The translations under genes were made by a program, and so were the position numbers. DNA of 64,000 nt from Fibrobacter sp. UWB15 (GTDB taxonomy: Bacteria; Fibrobacterota; Fibrobacteria; Fibrobacterales; Fibrobacteraceae), in the NCBI RefSeq assembly GCF_900177705.1, contig NZ_FXBA01000008.1, forward strand, positions 62,001 to 126,000, read 5' to 3'. A model generated the notes under the pieces. That model had not been told where the DNA came from. It was given only the letters and a program-made list of their open reading frames with translations, and made no database searches. This document shows, piece by piece, positions 8,968-16,307 of the stretch (positions within the stretch are counted from its first letter, which is position 1; each line of letters begins with the position of its first letter).

Positions 8968-9927
8968 ATGAGTATTTTAGTTGATGTTAAAAAGTATCTG
9001 GCTTTAGAAGAAGCACCGAAACATGTTCAAGATTACCTTTCCGTGGCTGTAACGGATCACGCCTATTTGCCAAAGACCGAAGATATTACTAGCGATTGGG
9101 TGGCCTACATTGCGGCACCCGCTTTCAAGCTGATTCGCGAAAACTTGGGGCACGACGTGGAAGCTTTCGCTTCAATCGGTACGGGCTCCGGTATCGATGT
9201 CTTGACGGGCATTGAACTTTTGGGTGCCAAGCGCGTAGGTTTTACCGACTTGCTGGAAAGCGTGGTGGATGCCGCCGCTGAAAACATCAGGAAAAATTTG
9301 AAGAATGCAGATTCAATTGAATTGGAATTCGGTGCAGGCGACCTTCTACAACCTCTTGAAAATGGCAAGCGCCGTTACGACGTGATTTACGAGAACCTGC
9401 CCAATGTCCCGTTAACGGACAACACCAAGATTGAAGACAAACGAAACAGCGGCCATTACCTGGAAAAGCGCGTCGAAGTGATTCCAGAATTCGTGCACGA
9501 ACAGATGCTGGATTTGCATTATCTGGCACTCAAGCAGGCACGCGATTACTTGGCTGACAAGGGTGCCGTTTATTCAACACTCGGTGGCCGCGTACCTCTC
9601 AGCGCACTTATCAAGCTCGGTGAACTGGCAGGGCTTTCTTCTGAAATTTTCACTTACTCCTGGAAGGTGCAGGCGGAACCCGAAGACGTGATTTCGGGCT
9701 ACGCTGCACAAGAAAAGGCGGGCCTCGGGCCGTTCCGATTCTACCGCGCGAGCGACTTGCAAAAAGCATTCGCCGATATTTCGGTGAAAGAATCCGGCAA
9801 GAACGCTTTCGAAATCGAAAAGTCGCTGGAATCTTCGAAACTTACTGCTAAAGAAGCTTACGAAGCATTCCTAAAGGGCGAAGTGATCGGCCACACCGTT
9901 GCCGTGTTGAAATCCAGTGTGAAGTAA
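8968..9927 (+). CDS. Class I SAM-dependent methyltransferase, substrate unknown
   Basis: A 319-residue cytosolic protein with a Rossmann methyltransferase core: SAM-binding motif I FASIGTGSGIDVLTG near residue 70, an acidic post-I strand, and YENLPNVPL near 145, which resembles the NPPY-type motif of N5-glutamine and nucleic-acid methyltransferases. The C-terminal third matches nothing I know. It is the first gene of an operon with a DMSP-lyase-like cupin (15 bp downstream) and a ThiF/MoeB-like enzyme. A role in making or sensing a methylated sulfur compound is conceivable but not shown by the sequence. Confidence 0.7.
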   Translation: MSILVDVKKYLALEEAPKHVQDYLSVAVTDHAYLPKTEDITSDWVAYIAAPAFKLIRENLGHDVEAFASIGTGSGIDVLTGIELLGAKRVGFTDLLESVVDAAAENIRKNLKNADSIELEFGAGDLLQPLENGKRRYDVIYENLPNVPLTDNTKIEDKRNSGHYLEKRVEVIPEFVHEQMLDLHYLALKQARDYLADKGAVYSTLGGRVPLSALIKLGELAGLSSEIFTYSWKVQAEPEDVISGYAAQEKAGLGPFRFYRASDLQKAFADISVKESGKNAFEIEKSLESSKLTAKEAYEAFLKGEVIGHTVAVLKSSVK

Positions 9928-9942
9928 AACGAGCAAATTCCG

Positions 9943-10545
9943 ATGCAAGATTTTATCGCCCGTTTAATTGAAGAATCGAAGCGATTTCTGAATGAACGCG
10001 CCCAAATTGACGATGATATCGGTCAAGAGGCAGCCAAGTTTGTAGCGCGTGAAATCCCTGCCCCGAGTGGGACTTTCGAAAAAAGCGATTCTCCGTTGAT
10101 TCGCTGGATTGAAGACTCCGCAAAACACGGAAGTTCAGAGACTGCAAATTTGCTGAAAGCGTTAAAGCCAGCACTCCCTTTTTTGCCATGGAAGTATAAT
10201 TACGAGCCTCGCGCCGATATGCCTGATTTAGGAAACCGTATGGGCTGGGGAGAAATCCTCGGGCCCGAAGCGCCGTATCACGACGAGCATTTTTGTTTCG
10301 GGTTTACGCTTCTCGGAAAGAATACCTTGTATCCGGCGCATTATCACCCCGCCACGGAACTTTATGTGGTGCTTTCGGGCCTTGCCGTTTGGACATTAGA
10401 CGGCGTTTCAAAAGTCCGCGGTCCCGGAGAATTTATTCTACACCCCTCGAACCACGTCCATTCCATGCAAACAAAAGACGAGCCGTTGCTCGCGCTTTAC
10501 ACGTGGAGCGGTGAAGATGTTGTGACGCTCTCGAAGTACGTGTGA
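9943..10545 (+). CDS. Cupin of the DMSP-lyase family (DddQ/DddL-like)
   Basis: A 200-residue protein whose C-terminal half is a metal-binding cupin of the dimethylsulfoniopropionate lyase family. The AHYHPATELYVVLSG motif gives metal ligands H133, H135 and E139 and the tyrosine Y141 that is catalytic in DddQ. A second motif GPGEFILHPSNHVHSM supplies H173, and the family tail DEPLLALYTWSG follows. Known members cleave DMSP to dimethyl sulfide and acrylate. A gut bacterium may use a related substrate, so the exact reaction is inference. It lies mid-operon and would supply a thioether to the nitrogenase-like reductase encoded near 26-29 kb. Confidence 0.75.
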   Translation: MQDFIARLIEESKRFLNERAQIDDDIGQEAAKFVAREIPAPSGTFEKSDSPLIRWIEDSAKHGSSETANLLKALKPALPFLPWKYNYEPRADMPDLGNRMGWGEILGPEAPYHDEHFCFGFTLLGKNTLYPAHYHPATELYVVLSGLAVWTLDGVSKVRGPGEFILHPSNHVHSMQTKDEPLLALYTWSGEDVVTLSKYV

Positions 10546-10569
10546 TGAGTTCGAAAATCCAATAGAAAA

Positions 10570-11379
10570 ATGGTTTTTACCAACGAACAATTGGAACGCT
10601 ATTCGCGCCACATCATTCTTAAAAATGTCGGCGTAAAGGGCCAAAAGAAGCTCTTGAATGCGAAGGTACTCGTCATTGGTGCGGGCGGCCTTGGCGCGCC
10701 AGTGGCCATGTACCTTGCCGCCGCCGGCGTGGGCACGATCGGTATTGCCGATGCCGATGTGGTTGACCTTTCAAATTTACAACGTCAGATAATACACGCC
10801 ACGCAAGATGTGGGTAAGCCCAAGGTGCAATCCGCGAAAGAAACCATGGAAGCGATGAATCCTGACGTGAATGTAATCGCTTACCATACTTTCGTAACGA
10901 GCGAAAACATTCTCGACCTCATTAAGGATTACAATTTCATTATTGATGGAACCGATAATTTCCCGGCGAAGTTCCTGATTAATGATGCTTGCGTCATGGC
11001 GAAGAAGCCTTTTTCTCATGCAGGTATTGTCGGATTTCAGGGGCAGCTGATGACATACGTGCCGGAGCAGGGGCCTTGCTACCGCTGCATTTTCGAGGAA
11101 CCGCCCCCGAAAGGTTCTGTGCCGACTTGCAAAGAGGCGGGCGTGATTGGGGCAATCGCAGGCGTCATCGGAAGTTTGCAGGCAATGGAAGCAATCAAGT
11201 ATATTCTTGGAGTGGGTAATTTACTTACGGGTTACCTACTCACCTACAACGCACTCACGGCGGAATTCCGCAAGGTAAAACTCCCGAGTCATAACGATGA
11301 CTGCGCCGTTTGCGGAACTCACCCAACTATCACCAAGCTAATTGACTATGAACAGGCTGAGTGCGATTTAAAACGTTAA
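10570..11379 (+). CDS. ThiF/MoeB/HesA-family sulfur-carrier adenylyltransferase
   Basis: A 269-residue E1-like enzyme that adenylates the C-terminal glycine of a small sulfur carrier (ThiS or MoaD type) before thiocarboxylation. It starts NEQLERYSRHIIL, has the nucleotide-binding VLVIGAGGLGAPVA, the DADVVDLSNLQRQ signature, a zinc site made of GPCYRCIF and DDCAVCGTHP, and a candidate catalytic cysteine in VPTCKEAGVIG. It lacks the C-terminal rhodanese domain of some MoeB proteins. No carrier-protein gene is visible in the window. Its place in this operon suggests sulfur transfer, perhaps to cysteine or homocysteine synthesis. Confidence 0.85.
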   Translation: MVFTNEQLERYSRHIILKNVGVKGQKKLLNAKVLVIGAGGLGAPVAMYLAAAGVGTIGIADADVVDLSNLQRQIIHATQDVGKPKVQSAKETMEAMNPDVNVIAYHTFVTSENILDLIKDYNFIIDGTDNFPAKFLINDACVMAKKPFSHAGIVGFQGQLMTYVPEQGPCYRCIFEEPPPKGSVPTCKEAGVIGAIAGVIGSLQAMEAIKYILGVGNLLTGYLLTYNALTAEFRKVKLPSHNDDCAVCGTHPTITKLIDYEQAECDLKR

Positions 11380-11384
11380 CCCTT

Positions 11385-12809
11385 TTAGTTGCACAGGCTC
11401 GCGAGTATCTGCACTGCTTTTTGCATGCTCGCTCTATCTACCGACGAGTAGTTCACGACAAACTTGTGCTGCGATGGCTTCGCCTCAAAATAATACTCCG
11501 AAAGGGCGCGGATGTTTACCCCGCGAAATCGGGCGCGGTTGCAGAATTCTATATCGGAACATTTCGTGTTCACTTCCAAGATAAAGTGGAGGCCAGCATC
11601 TTCTTCGTAAATTCGGGCGACATTCGAAAGCCTGCTCTTGCGGATAGCCGACAGGAGCATATCACGCTTGGCCCGGTACAGATTGCGCATGCGGTTGATA
11701 TGAGTTTCGTAGTAACCGAGATCGATGAATTTTGCCATTACATACTGATCCAGGTTCGAAACCGTACACGAATAGAACGAAAGTTTATTATGGAATTTCT
11801 CGGCAAGATGTGGCGGGAGCACCATATAACTGAGGCGAATCGCAGAAGTCATCGTCTTCGAAAAGGTGTTCAGGTAAATCACCTTCTCGGTAACATCGAT
11901 GTTCTGTAGTGCGGGGATGGGCTTTCCGGTCATGCGGAATTCGCTGTCATAGTCATCTTCGACGATGTAGCGATTGGGAGATTCGGCAGCCCAACTGAGC
12001 AGGCGATAGCGTTCGCCGACAGGCATCACCATCCCGGTCGGAAAATGGTGCGCCGGCGAAATATGAACGACATCAACGTCAGATTTCTTGACGGAGTCTA
12101 CAAAACTTTCTGCCGCAATGGGAATATGACACACCTTGACGCCGTATTGGCTATACAGTTTTGATATTTTACTCCATCCCGGGTCTTCTACGCCATAGCA
12201 CTTGTCAAATCCGAGCAATTGTACTAGCAAGCCATAAAGGTAATCGGTTCCGGCGCCAATGACAATCTGTTCTGGCGACACCTGGATATTTCTGAATTCG
12301 CGGAGCATGCGGGCAATGGCTCGGCGAAGTTCTAGCGCGCCCATTCCCGGAGAAACTTGCAACAAATCATTTTGCCTTTCGCAAAGGACCTCCCGAGTGA
12401 TTTTTGCCCAAGTGGTAAAGGGGAATGCCTCGATGTCGGCGCCATTGCTTGCGAAGTCGGCGATATATTTCGGGTTGACATGTTCTGATTCGTCGGAGAG
12501 TTCTGCGTGGATTCTGCGCGTGCGGGGTTTCTTGCGGTTCCGATGGACTTGCGCATTAGCCGCGGCATTTATGTCTACAACAAAGAAGCCTTTTTTAGGG
12601 AGCGAATAAATGTAGCCTTCGGCGAGGAGCTGTGCATAAGCATTTTCAACCGTCACGACGCTAATGCCGAGATTCTGCGCGAGGTTGCGTTTGGAAGGGA
12701 GTTGTTCTTCGGCAAGGACGTTTCCGCTTACGATATCTTTTTTGATGCATTGATAAAGGTAATGGTAGAGGCTATTTGCTCCCGCCTTGGACATATCGTA
12801 AGTGAACAT
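11385..12809 (-). CDS. pdxR: MocR/PdxR-type regulator: GntR winged helix fused to an aminotransferase fold
   Basis: About 474 residues. An N-terminal GntR helix-turn-helix (LPSKRNLAQNLGISVVTVENAYAQL) is joined to a fold-type I aminotransferase domain with IVEDDYDSEFR and the PLP-lysine region YLNTFSKTM. Such proteins sense pyridoxal phosphate and activate the divergent pdxST operon, which is exactly what lies next door. I chose the ATG at 12809 (MFTYDMSKAG): the upstream extension to 12935 has no conserved sequence and would run through the operator repeats. The symbol rests on family plus context. Confidence 0.85.
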   Translation of the reverse strand: MFTYDMSKAGANSLYHYLYQCIKKDIVSGNVLAEEQLPSKRNLAQNLGISVVTVENAYAQLLAEGYIYSLPKKGFFVVDINAAANAQVHRNRKKPRTRRIHAELSDESEHVNPKYIADFASNGADIEAFPFTTWAKITREVLCERQNDLLQVSPGMGALELRRAIARMLREFRNIQVSPEQIVIGAGTDYLYGLLVQLLGFDKCYGVEDPGWSKISKLYSQYGVKVCHIPIAAESFVDSVKKSDVDVVHISPAHHFPTGMVMPVGERYRLLSWAAESPNRYIVEDDYDSEFRMTGKPIPALQNIDVTEKVIYLNTFSKTMTSAIRLSYMVLPPHLAEKFHNKLSFYSCTVSNLDQYVMAKFIDLGYYETHINRMRNLYRAKRDMLLSAIRKSRLSNVARIYEEDAGLHFILEVNTKCSDIEFCNRARFRGVNIRALSEYYFEAKPSQHKFVVNYSSVDRASMQKAVQILASLCN

Positions 12810-12811
12810 GA

Positions 12812-12891
12812 AACTGACCTTATTAGTATTGCTAATCTGATATTTAACTGACCTTATAAAAATAGTAAAAAACTGAATATTGTGCAGGTCA
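12812..12891. promoter_or_regulatory. PdxR operator repeats in the pdxR-pdxS spacer
   Basis: Two perfect direct repeats AACTGACCTTAT (12812-12823 and 12846-12857, 34 bp apart) are followed by an inverted TGCAGGTCA (12883-12891). Direct repeats in a divergent spacer are the usual binding layout of MocR/PdxR proteins. They fill the region between the regulator start and the pdxS promoter. Confidence 0.6.
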
Positions 12892-12949
12892 AGCGAATGT
12901 TTTAAATTACAGCCTGAAATTAAACCATTCCACAACCAAGGAGATTTAC

Positions 12950-13828
12950 ATGTCTGACCAGAACCGTTACGAACTCAACAAGAACCTTGCCCAGATGCTC
13001 AAGGGTGGCGTGATTATGGATGTGACAACCCCTGAACAGGCCAAAATCGCCGAAGCCGCAGGTGCCGCCGCCGTGATGGCCCTGGAACGCATTCCTGCCG
13101 ACATCCGTGCCGCGGGCGGTGTATCGCGCATGAGCGACCCCAAGATGATCAAGGGCATTCAGGATGCCGTCTCTATCCCGGTCATGGCCAAATGCCGTAT
13201 CGGTCATTTTGCCGAAGCGCAGATTTTGCAGGCTATCGAGATTGACTACATTGACGAAAGCGAAGTGCTTTCTCCTGCCGACGATATTTTCCACATCAAC
13301 AAGCGCGATTTCGACGTACCGTTCGTGTGCGGCGCGAAGGATTTGGGCGAAGCGCTGCGCCGTATCGAAGAAGGCGCGTCGATGATCCGTACCAAGGGCG
13401 AGCCGGGTACGGGCGACATCGTCCAGGCCGTACGACACATGCGCCTGATGAACCAGGAAATCGCCCGCATCTCGAGTATGCGCGAAGACGAGCTCTTTAA
13501 CCGAGCCAAGGAACTCCAGGTGTCGTACGATCTGGTGCGCTTCGTTCACGACCACAAGAAACTCCCCGTAGTGAACTTCGCTGCCGGTGGTGTTGCCACC
13601 CCCGCCGATGCCGCCCTCATGATGCAACTCGGTGCCGAAGGCGTTTTCGTAGGCTCCGGAATCTTCAAGTCGGGCAACCCCGCCAAGCGTGCCGCCGCCA
13701 TTGTACAGGCAGTTACCAATTACACCGATGCAAAGCTTATCGCCAAGCTTTCTGAAGACTTGGGCGAAGCCATGGTCGGTATCAACGAACAGGAAATCGC
13801 GTTGCTGATGGCCGAAAGGGGAAAGTAA
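12950..13828 (+). CDS. pdxS: Pyridoxal 5'-phosphate synthase, PdxS subunit
   Basis: PdxS builds PLP from ribose 5-phosphate, glyceraldehyde 3-phosphate and ammonia delivered by PdxT. The 292-residue (beta/alpha)8 protein shows the near-invariant [36 protein letters not shown] and [13 protein letters not shown] motifs and the C-terminal [11 protein letters not shown] good AAGGAG ribosome-binding site precedes the start. The TAATG junction overlaps pdxT by one base, indicating translational coupling. PLP is the cofactor of at least six enzymes in this window, including both MetY proteins, MccA and MccB. Confidence 0.97.
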   Translation: MSDQNRYELNKNLAQMLKGGVIMDVTTPEQAKIAEAAGAAAVMALERIPADIRAAGGVSRMSDPKMIKGIQDAVSIPVMAKCRIGHFAEAQILQAIEIDYIDESEVLSPADDIFHINKRDFDVPFVCGAKDLGEALRRIEEGASMIRTKGEPGTGDIVQAVRHMRLMNQEIARISSMREDELFNRAKELQVSYDLVRFVHDHKKLPVVNFAAGGVATPADAALMMQLGAEGVFVGSGIFKSGNPAKRAAAIVQAVTNYTDAKLIAKLSEDLGEAMVGINEQEIALLMAERGK

Positions 13829-14433
13829 TGGGAATTAACAAACCGCAAATTGGCGTACTCGCGGTGCAGGGGGCGTTCATCGAACATGAACGCATTCTGC
13901 AATCGCTCGGCGCCGAAGTATTTGAAATCAGGCAGTTACGCGACCTTGACCGCCATTTAGACGGTCTCGTACTCCCCGGTGGAGAAAGTACCGTGCAAGG
14001 GAAGCTGCTCCACGACTTGGGACTTTTCGAGCCTCTTCGTAAAAAGATTGTCGAAGGCCTGCCCGTACTCGCAACATGTGCCGGCGCAATCCTCCTTGCC
14101 GAAAAAATTGCAGGCGAAAACAAGGCGCATTTCGCAACACTCCCCGCCATTATTCGCAGGAATGCTTACGGAAGGCAGCTCGGCAGCTTCTTTACGGAAA
14201 ACGAAGTCGCTCACATCGGAAAAGTGCCGCAGACCTTTATTCGCGCGCCCTTCTTTGAATCGGTCAGCGAAGGCGTCGAAATCCTTTCGCATACGGCAAG
14301 TGCGAATACTGCAGATGCTCCCGAGCAAATCGTTGCCGTTCGCTACAAGAACCAGATTGCACTTTCGTTTCACCCGGAACTCAATAGCGACACGAGCATT
14401 CACCGGTATTTTTTGAAGCTAGTACAGAGTTGA
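13828..14433 (+). CDS. pdxT: Pyridoxal 5'-phosphate synthase, PdxT glutaminase subunit
   Basis: A 201-residue class I glutamine amidotransferase that releases ammonia for PdxS. It shows the oxyanion GGESTV motif, the catalytic cysteine in LATCAGAILLA, and the C-terminal His-Glu pair in SFHPEL. It overlaps the pdxS stop by one base. A fragment of the 3' end of a pdxT-like gene, reading FHPELNSDTSIH, is found again at about 49.3 kb. Confidence 0.96.
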   Translation: MGINKPQIGVLAVQGAFIEHERILQSLGAEVFEIRQLRDLDRHLDGLVLPGGESTVQGKLLHDLGLFEPLRKKIVEGLPVLATCAGAILLAEKIAGENKAHFATLPAIIRRNAYGRQLGSFFTENEVAHIGKVPQTFIRAPFFESVSEGVEILSHTASANTADAPEQIVAVRYKNQIALSFHPELNSDTSIHRYFLKLVQS

Positions 14434-14447
14434 CATCGCTTTTGATA

Positions 14448-14475
14448 GCGCAGGGCTACTCCCTGCGCGAGGATT
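14448..14475 (+). terminator. Terminator of pdxST
   Basis: A perfect 8-bp GC-rich stem (gcgcaggg / ccctgcgc) with a five-base loop, followed by gaggattttt. It lies 15 bp after the pdxT stop. Confidence 0.75.
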
Positions 14476-14489
14476 TTTAGTTTGGTATA

Positions 14490-16259
14490 TTACTGGATGT
14501 TTAAAAAGCCTTTGATTCTTCCTAAAAGGTCGTACAGTTTGCCGTTTTTTTGTGGCATCCGTTGTGCTTTGACTTTATGGATGCGAATCGTTTTTTGTTC
14601 CGGCACTTCCAGTTTTTGCATCGGATCTCCGATAATCGATTCTCCATAGAACCAATCGTAAAGGTCTTCCTTGTGGCCATACTGGTTCCTTTTCACCCTT
14701 TCGTTTACCCATTCCCGGAACGATTCGCCAATGAACTTGTGCTCAAAGGCGTAGTACATGAAACCATCCATTTGGTCGCTTCCACTGGTTTTGGACGAAC
14801 CGATACTTACAAAACCGCCGTTAATCGTGTTAAAGATATGCTCGCTTCCAACAGAGGCACTATTGGCGTTGCCGTAGAAATCATAGCAGGTAAGTGGACC
14901 ACAGCAGGCAAAGTGGAAGAATCTCGGTGAAACGCACATGTTCCTTTCCACTTGTGTTATATCCAGTCCGTTTCCAAGGCCAGTTTGGCCTCCGTGCCCA
15001 CCATAAAGGGCCCAATCATACTTATCTGATTTTATGTTGTCTAGATATTCCTGCCCGTCAGCGATAGACTTATCAAGGGAGTCTGGGGAATAAAGAAGGC
15101 TCAAGCCATCAACGAATTTCTGGTCTAGAGGATTGTTTAGGCCTCCTTCCTCAGTTAGGAACATGGCACTACGCGTAGCTTTCTTGAACAAACCGAGATA
15201 GTAGTTGTGAATTTTCTCGAAATAGTTCAATAAAAGTGTTTTGGGGTTACCGTAGAAACCTGCCGTGTTGGGGTCAATTCGAGAAACCCATATTTCAAAA
15301 GAATCAGAAACTGCGCCACTTTTGGAATAGTGCCCGTCAAAAACTCCATTGGATTTTCCAGAAATCCAAAGGTGCTTTATGTCTTCTTCGGGGAGCGAAT
15401 CTATCATGAAAATATTTCCGTAAAAGGTTTGGTTGAGACCGCGTGTGCTCTTGTCATTTTGACGCCAAACGGAATCAGGGATTGGCATATAGGAGGCATT
15501 ATTCCCGCATTTCCATTTTAGTGTCAGATAAGCGGCGCCATATTCCTCTGCATAGTTTAGTTTGAATTTGTAGAGACTGTCTTTCTTGAATTGAAAAGCG
15601 CTGTAATATGGAATGTCCCAGTTGTTGAACCATGCATCAATGAGCAGGGAATCGTTAATCCAAAGGCGCCTGTCGTTATCCGTGGTAAGTTGCAGGGAAC
15701 AAAGTGCGGTGACTGGAGATTTTATGTATCCGGAATATGCAATTGAAAAACTATCCGCCGGTACTTTCCCTGGTATCGGAGAACCATCGCGTACATCAAA
15801 GTTTAATGTTGTCGTGGTGGTTTCAAACAACTTTCCGCCATAGGCTTCGGGGCCTCCGGCAGCAGTGTCTTTCCAAACACCGTCAAGGTCCATGAAGTAA
15901 AGGTCTGTTACCCAGCGCTGGTACCGGAATCCTTCTTGTGTTTTCTGGTAGAATTCAAATTGAGCTCGAGGAATGTCTCCAACAAAGATGGCGCCCGTGA
16001 TGGAATCCTTCTTGCTTACGAGTATTTCTTTTAGGTCGGTGGCTTTCCCGCCGTTCTTCTGGGATTTGAAAGGCACGATAGTAGCGTTTACTTGATAAGT
16101 ATTCCAGATGTCATCCGTATAGGTGTCTATGGCATTCTTGATTTCGTTGTCTTTTATCATTTCGTCGTCAACGACGATGAGGATATCAGATGCTTTGCTC
16201 CATGCGCAAACAGAAAATAGGAGAATTACCCCCAAAAAGTATTTAAGTGTATTTTTCAT
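14490..16259 (-). CDS. Secreted PA14-domain protein with a gingipain-like (clan CD) cysteine protease fold
   Basis: About 589 residues from the ATG at 16259, which follows a GGGGGG-rich ribosome-binding region; the longer start at 16280 is less likely. A signal peptide (KNTLKYFLGVILLFSVCAWSKA) leads the protein. A PA14-type module lies at about residues 120-260 (TTDNDRRLWINDSLLIDAWFN). The C-terminal half shows a clan CD layout: YGGHGG with the candidate catalytic histidine, then FACCGP with the cysteine, and GESIIGDPMQKL, as in C25 peptidases. The tail YDLLGRIKG resembles Fibrobacter type IX sorting-signal tails but looks shortened. It probably acts at the cell surface or outside; whether it is proteolytically active is uncertain. 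Confidence 0.65.
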   Translation of the reverse strand: MKNTLKYFLGVILLFSVCAWSKASDILIVVDDEMIKDNEIKNAIDTYTDDIWNTYQVNATIVPFKSQKNGGKATDLKEILVSKKDSITGAIFVGDIPRAQFEFYQKTQEGFRYQRWVTDLYFMDLDGVWKDTAAGGPEAYGGKLFETTTTTLNFDVRDGSPIPGKVPADSFSIAYSGYIKSPVTALCSLQLTTDNDRRLWINDSLLIDAWFNNWDIPYYSAFQFKKDSLYKFKLNYAEEYGAAYLTLKWKCGNNASYMPIPDSVWRQNDKSTRGLNQTFYGNIFMIDSLPEEDIKHLWISGKSNGVFDGHYSKSGAVSDSFEIWVSRIDPNTAGFYGNPKTLLLNYFEKIHNYYLGLFKKATRSAMFLTEEGGLNNPLDQKFVDGLSLLYSPDSLDKSIADGQEYLDNIKSDKYDWALYGGHGGQTGLGNGLDITQVERNMCVSPRFFHFACCGPLTCYDFYGNANSASVGSEHIFNTINGGFVSIGSSKTSGSDQMDGFMYYAFEHKFIGESFREWVNERVKRNQYGHKEDLYDWFYGESIIGDPMQKLEVPEQKTIRIHKVKAQRMPQKNGKLYDLLGRIKGFLNIQ

Positions 16260-16307
16260 GAAAGCCCCCCTTGACTTCATTAAAGATAAAATCCTTTTTG
16301 GAAAACT

